Assembly (NCBI GenBank): GCA_026416295.1
Contig: JAOAFL010000097.1
Coordinates: 1 to 64,000 of the forward strand
Length of the DNA stretch: 64,000 bases
Reading direction: 5' to 3'
Source of the DNA: Burkholderiales bacterium
Lineage (GTDB): Bacteria > Pseudomonadota > Gammaproteobacteria > Burkholderiales > SG8-39
Of the stretch, positions 49,055-57,002 are shown piece after piece (the stretch's first letter is position 1; the number at the start of each line of letters is the position of its first letter). Position numbers and translations under genes: made by a program. Under the pieces are notes generated by a model. It saw nothing but the letters and a program-made list of their open reading frames with translations. It had not been told where the DNA came from and did no database searches.

Positions 49055-49931
49055 TTGGCCCTGCGGGCGCTCGCGCGCGTCATCGCCTCGGTGCCGGCCT
49101 CCGACGGCGCGGGGGTGCAGCTGCGGCGCAGCCTCGGCGCGACGCCGCAGGCGCGGCTCGATCCGTTTCTGCTCTTCGACGAGTTCGGCTCGGACGAGCC
49201 GCGCGACTACCTCGCCGCTTTTCCGGCGCATCCGCACCGCGGCTTCGAGACGGTGACGTACATGCTCGAAGGCCGCATGCGTCACGAGGACAGCGCCGGT
49301 CACCGTGGCGACCTCGGCCCGGGCGACGTGCAGTGGATGACGGCCGGGCGCGGGATCGTTCATTCCGAGATGCCGCAGCAGAGCGACGGGCGCCTGCGCG
49401 GCTTTCAGCGCTGGCTGAATCTGCCGGCGGCCGAGAAGATGAAACCGGCGGCCTGGCGAGACATCCCGGCCCGCGACATCCCCCAGCTCGAACCGGCGCC
49501 CGGGGGTGCGCGTTCGGCTGATCGCCGGGCGACCGGGCGCGACGCGCGGGCCGGTCGCGGGCGGCTCGACCGATCCGTACGATCTCGATCTGGAGCTCGC
49601 CGCCGGGGCGTCGTTCGCCGTGCCGCTGCCTGCGGGGCACAACGCGTTCGTCTACGCGTTCGAGGGCGACGCGGCGGTGGACGAGGGGCGCGGGGTCGCC
49701 GCGCTCGCGCGGCACGCCGCCGGCGTGCTCGGCGCAGGCGATGCGGTCGCGCTGCGCGCCGGCGGCGAGGGCGCGCGCGTGCGGGTGCTCGCCGCGCGAC
49801 CGATCGGCGAGCCGGTGGTTCAGTACGGCCCGTTCGTGATGAACACGCGCGAGGAGATCGAGCAGGCGATCGCCGACTATCGCGCCGGGCGGCTCGGCGG
49901 CTCGCAGGCGCGCGACGCCGCCGCGCCCTGA
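49055..49931 (+). pseudogene. pirin family protein split by a +1 frameshift at the G5 tract 49502-49506
   Basis: Frame 1 gives VQLRRSLGATPQARLDPFLLFDEFGSDEPRDYLAAFPAHPHRGFETVTYMLEGRMRHEDSAGHRGDLGPGDVQWMTAGRGIVHSEMPQ...QLEPAPG; frame 2 continues VRVRLIAGRPGATRGPVAG...VMNTREEIEQAIADYRAGRLG. Removing one G restores APGVRVRLIAG. A sequencing error is possible. Confidence 0.8.
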
Positions 49932-49960
49932 TGCGGCCTGACCGCGGCGTCGCCGCGGCC

Positions 49961-51220
49961 TCAGGCAGCGTCGCGCGGCGCGCGGGCCGGCCGGGGCGGC
50001 TTCTTTGCGAGGAGGAAGAACACCGAACCGATCCCGGCGAGCGCGGCGAGCAGCGCAAAGCCTGCGCGGTAGTCGCCGGTCGCATCCGCGAGCAGCCCCG
50101 GGATCATCGGGCCGCCGACCTGCCCGACGAGGACCACCATGAACGACAGGCCGAGGATCATGCCGATGCTGCTCGGGCCGAAGTAGTCGGCGCGGATCGC
50201 CTGCATGAACGGCCCGCGCAGCCCCCAGGCGACGCCGTGCAGCAGCGCGAACGCCGCCACCATCGCGGCATTCTGCGCGAACGCAAGCAGCGCAAGGCCG
50301 CTCGCGTGCGCGAGCATGCAGCCGGCGCACAGCAGCCGCTTGTCGAAGCGGTCGCCGATCGCCCAGCCGAGCGCGATGCCGCCCACCTGCGCGACCGTCA
50401 CGAGCGTGACGACCGAGGCGGCCGCCGCGAGCGGATAGCCGAGGCTGTCGCGCAGGTGCACGATCGCGTGCACGAGCACCGCGTGCACCGCAAAGAGCGC
50501 GAACGCGTGGCCGAGCGAGAGCAGCCAGAACGCGCGCGTCGCGATCGCCTCGCGCCAGGTGAAATCGCGCGTCGCCTCGCGCGCGCCGGCGCGCGCGGCG
50601 GCGGGGTCGGCGCCCGGCGCGGTCCGCTCGCCGTCGGCCACCGCGCCGACGTCGGCCGGCCGGTCGCGGAACACGCGCGCGAGCGGCACGGCGAGCACGA
50701 GATAGAGCAGGCCGGAGGCGAGCGCCGTGCGCCGCCAGCCGAACGCGTCGATCGCTGCCGCGACCAGCGGAACGAGCATGCCGCCCACGGCCAGCCCGAA
50801 CGAGAGCGCCGATATCGCCCGCGCGCGCTTGCGCTCGAACCAGTGAATGATCGCGACGTTGAGCGGGAAGAACCCGGCGAGGCTCGCCCCGAGCGCGATC
50901 ACCGCGAACGCACCGTAGAAGCCGGCGAGGGACTGCGCCCGGCTCATCGCGACGAGCCCCAGCCCGAGCAGCAGCACGCCGGCGCGGATGAAGCGGCGCG
51001 GCCCGTAGCGGTCCATCGCCCAGCCGATCAGCGGGCCGAGCAGCGCCGTCTCCATCTGCTGCAGCGCCGCCGCCCCCGACAGACTCGTCTTGCTCCAGCC
51101 CATGTCGGCCGCGAGCACCGCGACGTAGGCGCCGAAGGCGTGGCCGATCAGCGCCGCCTGCAGCGCCTGGAGCGTTGCCCCCGTTCCGACGATCTTCCAG
51201 CCGTAGAAGATGCGCCGCAC
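49961..51220 (-). CDS. MFS transporter
   Basis: 419 aa polytopic; ALIGWAMDRYGPRRFIRAGVLLLGLGLVAMSRA...HWFERKRARAISALSFGLAVGGMLVPL. Confidence 0.88.
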   Translation of the reverse strand: MRRIFYGWKIVGTGATLQALQAALIGHAFGAYVAVLAADMGWSKTSLSGAAALQQMETALLGPLIGWAMDRYGPRRFIRAGVLLLGLGLVAMSRAQSLAGFYGAFAVIALGASLAGFFPLNVAIIHWFERKRARAISALSFGLAVGGMLVPLVAAAIDAFGWRRTALASGLLYLVLAVPLARVFRDRPADVGAVADGERTAPGADPAAARAGAREATRDFTWREAIATRAFWLLSLGHAFALFAVHAVLVHAIVHLRDSLGYPLAAAASVVTLVTVAQVGGIALGWAIGDRFDKRLLCAGCMLAHASGLALLAFAQNAAMVAAFALLHGVAWGLRGPFMQAIRADYFGPSSIGMILGLSFMVVLVGQVGGPMIPGLLADATGDYRAGFALLAALAGIGSVFFLLAKKPPRPARAPRDAA

Positions 51221-51237
51221 CGCGCCGAGTATGCCGG

Positions 51238-51522
51238 CTACTTCTTCAGCAGGCTTTCGATGTCGAGATCATCGGCGCTGAAGCTCCGGCGCTTGCGTTC
51301 GGCGGCGAGCGCCTCGGCGTTCGCTTCCTCCCAGGCCTGCATGAACGCGGCCGCAAGCCGCAGGCTCAGCTTGCCGAGTTCTTTCGCGTCCGCCTCGCCC
51401 GCCTTGCCGCCGCCGTAGGTCGCCGCCGCGAGCCGCGCGAAGATGTCCTTCGCGAGCGCTGTGACCGGATCGTCGGCCTTCGCCGGCGCGCCCGGCGACT
51501 TGGAACCGTCGTGTTCGCTCAT
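51238..51522 (-). CDS. small hypothetical protein
   Basis: MSEHDGSKSPGAPAKADDPVTALAKDIFARLAAATYGGGKAGEADAKELGKLSLRLAAAFMQAWEEANAEAL; no recognised domain. Confidence 0.6.
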   Translation of the reverse strand: MSEHDGSKSPGAPAKADDPVTALAKDIFARLAAATYGGGKAGEADAKELGKLSLRLAAAFMQAWEEANAEALAAERKRRSFSADDLDIESLLKK

Positions 51523-51686
51523 GCGTCGTGTCGCGAGTCGGGGCGCAATGCTAACCGAAGCGGCGAGACGCGTCGCGCCCTACAATCGCGCGCGATGCCG
51601 CAGCGAACGAGACGATGCCGAAACGCCCGCGTCGGTGCCTCGGGGCGAATGCGCCCGCGGCGCGGGCCGCGGCCGGGGGCCGGGCG

Positions 51687-52139
51687 ATGATCGCGCTGCT
51701 TCAGCGCGTCGCCGAGGCGAGCGTCTCGGTCGCGGGCGAGACGGTCGCCGCGATCGGCCCGGGGCTCGTCGTCTTCGTCGCGGTCGAGCGCGGCGACGCC
51801 GAGGCGCAGGCCGCACGGCTCGCCGAGCGCGTGCTCGGCTACCGCGTATTCTCCGACGACGCCGGACGGATGAACCGCTCGCTCGCCGACACCGGCGGCG
51901 CGCTCCTTGCGGTTCCGCAGTTCACCCTCGCCGCTGACACCGCGAGCGGCACGCGCCCGAGCCTTTCGCGCGCGGCCGATCCGGCGCTCGGCGCGCGGCT
52001 CTTCGAGCACTTCGTCGCCTGCGCGCGCGCGGCCGGGGCGAGCGTCGCCACCGGGCGCTTCGGCGCGCACATGCGGGTGCGGCTCGTCAACGACGGGCCG
52101 GTGACGTTCTGGCTCTCGGTGCCGCCGCGCGGCGAATGA
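51687..52139 (+). CDS. dtd: D-aminoacyl-tRNA deacylase
   Basis: MIALLQRVAEASVSVAGETVAAIGPGLVVFVAVERGD...LLAVPQFTLAADTASGTRPSLSRAADP...ATGRFGAHMRVRLVNDGPVTFWL. Confidence 0.96.
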   Translation: MIALLQRVAEASVSVAGETVAAIGPGLVVFVAVERGDAEAQAARLAERVLGYRVFSDDAGRMNRSLADTGGALLAVPQFTLAADTASGTRPSLSRAADPALGARLFEHFVACARAAGASVATGRFGAHMRVRLVNDGPVTFWLSVPPRGE

Positions 52140-52151
52140 AGCGCGGCGCGG

Positions 52152-52424
52152 CTACGCCGCCGGTTTCTCGATGCGCACGACGCTTTCCAGCTCGCCCACC
52201 TGGTCGAGCACCTTGCGCGCATAGCGGTAGAGCTGGACCCCTTTCGCCGTCGGGGTCACGTTGCGGTGCACGCGGTGAAAGAGCGGTGCGCCGACGAAGT
52301 TCTCCAGCCGGCGGACCCGCGTCGAGACGCTCGACTGCACGGTGTTCAGCGCGCGCGCCGCGCGCGCGAACCCGCGCAGCTCGTACACGGCGACAAAGCA
52401 GCGCAGGTCCTTCAGATCGAGCAT
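52152..52424 (-). CDS. LysR-type DNA-binding domain only (90 aa, no effector domain)
   Basis: MLDLKDLRCFVAVYELRGFARAARALNTVQSSVSTRVRRLENFVGAPLFHRVHRNVTPTAKGVQLYRYARKVLDQVGELESVVRIEKPAA stop; dtd lies immediately beyond on the other strand. Confidence 0.85.
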   Translation of the reverse strand: MLDLKDLRCFVAVYELRGFARAARALNTVQSSVSTRVRRLENFVGAPLFHRVHRNVTPTAKGVQLYRYARKVLDQVGELESVVRIEKPAA

Positions 52425-52750
52425 CGGGCCTCGTTCCCCCTCGCGCTCCCGCCCCAACGCCTGCCGATTTGACTTTACCGCCGACACGCCGTCAATCCGC
52501 GACCGCCGCTCGCGCGCAGCGAGCCGCGCGCGTCCCGCGCCTCGGGGCGGTCGGCGCGAACGGTGCACCGGAGCCTCCCGTTCGGCGAGGAACAGCGTCC
52601 GGTCCATGACGCAATTTGACGGTCGCGGGACCTTTCCGCGTGCCGCGATGCGCCGATTTGCGCGTGCGGGGCGGCGGGGCGCATACTTCGCAGCCCCCGG
52701 GCGTTCCGGGCGCAGCGCGCCACCGGGGCACCGGCACAGGAGACAGAACG

Positions 52751-53710
52751 ATGAAGCGATTCGCGGTCGCCGTCCTCCTTTCGCTTGCGGCGCAGGGCGC
52801 GCTCGCGCAGCCGTTTCCCTCGCGCCAGATCACGATGATCGTCGGGTTCGCGGCCGGCGGCGGCGCCGACACCGCGGCGCGCATCATCGCCAGGCGGCTC
52901 GCCGAGACGATCGGTCAGCCGGTCGTGATCGACAACCGCGCCGGCGCCGGCGGCAACATCGCCGCCGATCTGGTCGCCAAAGCGACCCCCGACGGCCACA
53001 CGATCGGCCTCGCTTCGCCCGGACCGCTCACGGTCGCCCCCCACATGGTGGCGAAGCTGCCGTACGACCCCCTGCGGGATTTCGCGCCGCTCACGATGGC
53101 GGTGACCTTCCCGAACGTGCTCGTCGTGAACGCGTCGGTGCCGGCGACCACCCTCGCCGAATTCGTGCGCCTTTCGAACGCGCGCCCGGGCACCGTGACC
53201 TGCGGCAGCTCCGGCATCGGCGGGATCGGCCATCTGTCGTGCGAGCTGCTCAAGATGGTCGCGAAGGCCGATCTGGTGCACGTGCCTTACAAGGGCGGCG
53301 CGCCCGCGATGACCGATCTCCTGAGCGGCCAGATCTCGTCGATCTTCGCGACGCCGATCACCGCCGGCCCGCACATCAAGGCGGGCAAGATCCGGGCGCT
53401 CGCCACCACCGGCGCGACGCGCGCGAGCGCCCTTCCGGAGGTGCCGACGGTCGCCGAGTCCGGCTATCCGGGGTTCGAAGCGATCAACTGGTACTGCTTC
53501 ATCGCACCGGCGAAGACGCCGAAGGAGACGCTCGAGCGGCTGCGCCGCGACCTCGTCGCAGTGCTCTCCGAGCGCGACATACGCGAGCAGCTCGCCGCGC
53601 ACGGCATGGATCCCGCGCCGGGTACCCCCGAGGAACTGAGGCGTTACATCGAGCGCGAGTACGCGACCTGGGGCCGGGTGGTGAAGGCGGCCGGGATCAC
53701 CGCGAACTGA
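52751..53710 (+). CDS. Bug/tripartite tricarboxylate transporter substrate-binding protein
   Basis: Signal peptide; QPFPSRQITMIVGFAAGGGADTAARIIARRLAETIGQPVVIDNRAGAGGNIAADLVAKATPDGHT...LVHVPYKGGAPAMTDLLSGQ. Confidence 0.95.
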   Translation: MKRFAVAVLLSLAAQGALAQPFPSRQITMIVGFAAGGGADTAARIIARRLAETIGQPVVIDNRAGAGGNIAADLVAKATPDGHTIGLASPGPLTVAPHMVAKLPYDPLRDFAPLTMAVTFPNVLVVNASVPATTLAEFVRLSNARPGTVTCGSSGIGGIGHLSCELLKMVAKADLVHVPYKGGAPAMTDLLSGQISSIFATPITAGPHIKAGKIRALATTGATRASALPEVPTVAESGYPGFEAINWYCFIAPAKTPKETLERLRRDLVAVLSERDIREQLAAHGMDPAPGTPEELRRYIEREYATWGRVVKAAGITAN

Positions 53711-53768
53711 AGCGGCGAAGTAGCGCACGCGCGCGCCCGGCCGCCGCCGCGGCGCGCGGACGGCGCAT

Positions 53769-56060
53769 TCAGCCGCGCTCGTGCTTTCGCTCGAGCGCGC
53801 GCCAGACGGTTTCGGGCGTGAGCGGCATCTGCACGTCCTCGACGCCGAGGGCATCGACGATCGCGTTCATCACCGCGGCGAGCGCGCCGACCGTGCCCGC
53901 CTCGCCCGCGCCCTTTGCGCCGAGCGGGTTGAGCCGCGTCGGCACCGGGTTGTGCCCGAGGCGAAAGCCGCAGACGTCGGCGGCGCGCGGCATCGCGTAG
54001 TCCATGAACGAGGCGGTGAGGAGCTGTCCCGACTCCGGGTCGTAGACGATCTGTTCCATCACGATCTGCCCGAAGCCCTGAACGATGCCGCCCATCACCT
54101 GGCCGGCGAGCGTGAGCGGATTGATCTCGGTGCCGACGTCGTCCACCACCGCGTAGGCGACCGGGGTGACCGCGCCGGTCTCCGGGTCGATCTCGACCTC
54201 GCAGACGTGCGTGCCGTTCGGAAACGTCTCGGCCGCAGGCGAGAACGCCGCGCGCTCGAAGAGCCCCGGTTCGACCCCGGGCGGCAGCCGCGCAGGCACG
54301 TAGGCGAGGCGCGCGACCTCCGCGAGCGCGATGCCGCGGTCGGTGCCGGCGATGCGGAAGCGCCCGTCGTCGAAGACGACATCGGCTTCGCTCGCCTCGA
54401 GCAGGTGCGCGGCGATGCGCTTCGCCTTGGCGATCACCTTGTCGGCGGCGAGCCAGAGGGCGGTGCCGCCGATCACCGCCGAGCGCGAGCCGAAGGTGCC
54501 GTAGCCGAAGGCGATCGCGTCCGTGTCGCCGTCGGCGACGCGCACCTCGGCCGGATCGAGCCCGAGCCGCGCGGCGACGATCTGGCGATACATCGTCTCG
54601 TGGCCCTGGCCCTGGCTTTTCGTTCCGACGAGCACGCTCGCGCGACCGTCGGGGTCGAAGCGAATCTCGGCGGTCTCGACGCTCGGGGCGCCGGCGCGCT
54701 CGATCGCGTTCGCGAGCCCGATGCCGCGCAGCTTGCCGCGCGCCTGCGCCTGCGCGCGCCGCGCCGCAAAGCCGTTCCAGTCGGCGAGCGCGAGCGCCTT
54801 GTCCATGCCGCGCTCGAACTCGCCGCAGTCGTACGTGAACGTGAGCGCGGTCTTGTACGGCATCGCGGTCGGCGGAATCAGGTTGCGCCGGCGCAGCTCG
54901 ACGCGGTCGGCGCCCAGCTCGCGCGCCGCGTCGTCGATCAGCCGCTCGAGGGCGTAGATCGCCTCGGGGCGACCGCTGCCGCGGTACGGCGCGATCGGAT
55001 TGCGGTGCGAGAACCGCGTCGTCACGCGCACGTACGCGGCCGGAATCGCGTAGACGCCGACGAGGGAGCCCAGGTTGGCGAAGCCGGGCATCAGGTTGCG
55101 GTCGGAGGAGACGTAGGCGCCCACGTCGTCGGTCTTTTCCGCCCGCAGCGCGAGAAAGCGGTGCTCGCGGTCGAGCGCGAGCGCGATGTCGAACGCGCAG
55201 TCGCGGCCGTGCTCGTCGGCGAGCGGCGCTTCGCTGCGCTCGCAGAGCCACTTCACCGGGCGGCGCAGCCGGCGCGCGAGCCACAGCACCAGGCGGTGCT
55301 CGAGGCTCGTCCAGCCCTTCGCGCCGAACGCGCCGCCGACGTCGCGGCACACGACCCGGATGCGGTGCTCGGGCACCGCGAGCACGGTCGCGAGCACCTC
55401 GCGGATGCGGTGCGGGTACTGCGCGTCGCAGTAAAGCGTGTAGCGCCCTTCGCCCTCGTCCCAGACGCCGAGCGCGCCGCGCGGCTCCATGAACTGCGCG
55501 TGCACGCGCGAGACGGTGTAGCGGCGCTGAACGACGTGCGCGGCACGCGCGAACGCCTGCTCGGTCGCGGCGCGGTCGCCCAGCTCGAACGCGCAGCAGA
55601 CGTCGTCGGGGCATTCGTCCCACACGGGCGCCGAGGCGGGCAGCGGCTCGTAGTCGACCGCGACGAGCTCGGCGGCGTCCTTTGCGAGCGCCGCGGTTTC
55701 GGCGACCACCGCGGCGACCGGATCGCCGACGTGCTGCACTTTGCCGCGCGCAAGCCCCGGGTGCGGCCGCCAGAACATCGGCGTGCCGTCCGGGCGGCTG
55801 CGCTTGAGCGTCGGCGCGGTGGTGCGCAGGCCGTCGCGCGCGAGGTCCTCGGCCGTGAATACGCCGAGTACGCCGGGTGTGGCGAGCGCCGCGGCGGCGT
55901 CCACCGCGACGATGCGCGCGTGCGCATGCGGCGAGCGAACGAGCACCATGTGCGCTTCGCGCGCCAGCTCCAGGTCGGCGACGAAATGCCCCTCGCCCCG
56001 CAGCAGGCGCGCATCCTCGAAGCGGGGGACCGGCTGGCCGATTCCGAATTTCTCGTTCAT
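53769..56060 (-). CDS. xanthine dehydrogenase/CoxL family molybdopterin-binding subunit
   Basis: 763 aa; IGQPVPRFEDARLLRGEGHFVADLELAREAHMVLVRSPHAHARIVAVD...VVCRDVGGAFGAKGWTSLEHRLVLWLARRLRRPVKWLCERSEA...KGAGEAGTVGALAAVMNAIVDAL. Confidence 0.93.
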   Translation of the reverse strand: MNEKFGIGQPVPRFEDARLLRGEGHFVADLELAREAHMVLVRSPHAHARIVAVDAAAALATPGVLGVFTAEDLARDGLRTTAPTLKRSRPDGTPMFWRPHPGLARGKVQHVGDPVAAVVAETAALAKDAAELVAVDYEPLPASAPVWDECPDDVCCAFELGDRAATEQAFARAAHVVQRRYTVSRVHAQFMEPRGALGVWDEGEGRYTLYCDAQYPHRIREVLATVLAVPEHRIRVVCRDVGGAFGAKGWTSLEHRLVLWLARRLRRPVKWLCERSEAPLADEHGRDCAFDIALALDREHRFLALRAEKTDDVGAYVSSDRNLMPGFANLGSLVGVYAIPAAYVRVTTRFSHRNPIAPYRGSGRPEAIYALERLIDDAARELGADRVELRRRNLIPPTAMPYKTALTFTYDCGEFERGMDKALALADWNGFAARRAQAQARGKLRGIGLANAIERAGAPSVETAEIRFDPDGRASVLVGTKSQGQGHETMYRQIVAARLGLDPAEVRVADGDTDAIAFGYGTFGSRSAVIGGTALWLAADKVIAKAKRIAAHLLEASEADVVFDDGRFRIAGTDRGIALAEVARLAYVPARLPPGVEPGLFERAAFSPAAETFPNGTHVCEVEIDPETGAVTPVAYAVVDDVGTEINPLTLAGQVMGGIVQGFGQIVMEQIVYDPESGQLLTASFMDYAMPRAADVCGFRLGHNPVPTRLNPLGAKGAGEAGTVGALAAVMNAIVDALGVEDVQMPLTPETVWRALERKHERG

Positions 56061-56189
56061 GGCGCGCCGGATTCTAAAAGCGCCGCTGCGCGCGGCCTAC
56101 CGGCCTTTCGACGCCCCGAGCGGCGGCGGACCGCAGCGCAACCGGCGCAGCCTCGTCGAGCCGCTCGGTGCACGAGCGCGCGCGCTCGC

Positions 56190-56939
56190 TCAGCCCTGCA
56201 CCGAGTAGCCGCCGTCCACCGGGATCGCGGCGCCGGTGACGAAGTCCGAGGCGCGGCTTGCGAGAAACACCGCGATGCCGGCGAGGTCCGAAGGCTCGCC
56301 CCAGCGGCCGGCGGGCGTTCGCGCGAGCACCCGCTCGTAGAGGCCCGCCACCTGCTCGCGCGCGCGGCGCGTGAGGTCGGTGTCGATCCAGCCCGGCAGC
56401 ACCGCGTTCACCTGGATGTTGTCTTTCGCCCAGGCGCAGGCGAGTGCGCGCGTGAGCTGCACGATCCCGCCCTTGGAGGCGGCGTAGGGCGCGGCGAAGG
56501 AGGCGCCGAAGAGCGACATCATCGAGCCGACGTTGACGATCTTTCCGCCGCCTGCGCGCTTCATCCGCGGGTAGGCCGCCTGCGAGAGGAGAAAAGCGCT
56601 CGTGAGGTTGGTTTCCAGCACCTCGCGCCATTCCGATGCGGCGTACTCTTGCGGTTGTTTACGGATGTTGATGCCGGCGTTGTTGACGAGGATATCGAGC
56701 CGCCCGAGCGCGGCCACCGTCCGTTCCACGACCTCGCGACAGGCGGCTTCCTCGCGCAGGTCGGCTTCGAACGCGACGCCGCCCAGCTCGCGCGCCGCGG
56801 CGGCGTTTTTCCGCGCGTCGCGGCCGACGATCGCAACGCGCGCGCCGGCGGCGGCAAGCCCCCGCGCCATGCCCAGGCCGATCCCGCCGTTTCCGCCGGT
56901 GACGAGCGCTGCCTTGCCTTCGAGATCGAACAGGTTCAT
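56190..56939 (-). CDS. SDR family oxidoreductase
   Basis: MNLFDLEGKAALVTGGNGGIGLGMARGLAAAGARVAIVGRD...ILVNNAGINIRKQPQEY...YAASKGGIVQLTRALA...VDGGYSVQG. Confidence 0.95.
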   Translation of the reverse strand: MNLFDLEGKAALVTGGNGGIGLGMARGLAAAGARVAIVGRDARKNAAAARELGGVAFEADLREEAACREVVERTVAALGRLDILVNNAGINIRKQPQEYAASEWREVLETNLTSAFLLSQAAYPRMKRAGGGKIVNVGSMMSLFGASFAAPYAASKGGIVQLTRALACAWAKDNIQVNAVLPGWIDTDLTRRAREQVAGLYERVLARTPAGRWGEPSDLAGIAVFLASRASDFVTGAAIPVDGGYSVQG

Positions 56940-57002
56940 CGCGAGTCCCTCGTCGGTGGGCCGCAGATTTTAAGCGCGGCGCGCGCGGCTATCATCGCGG
57001 CG

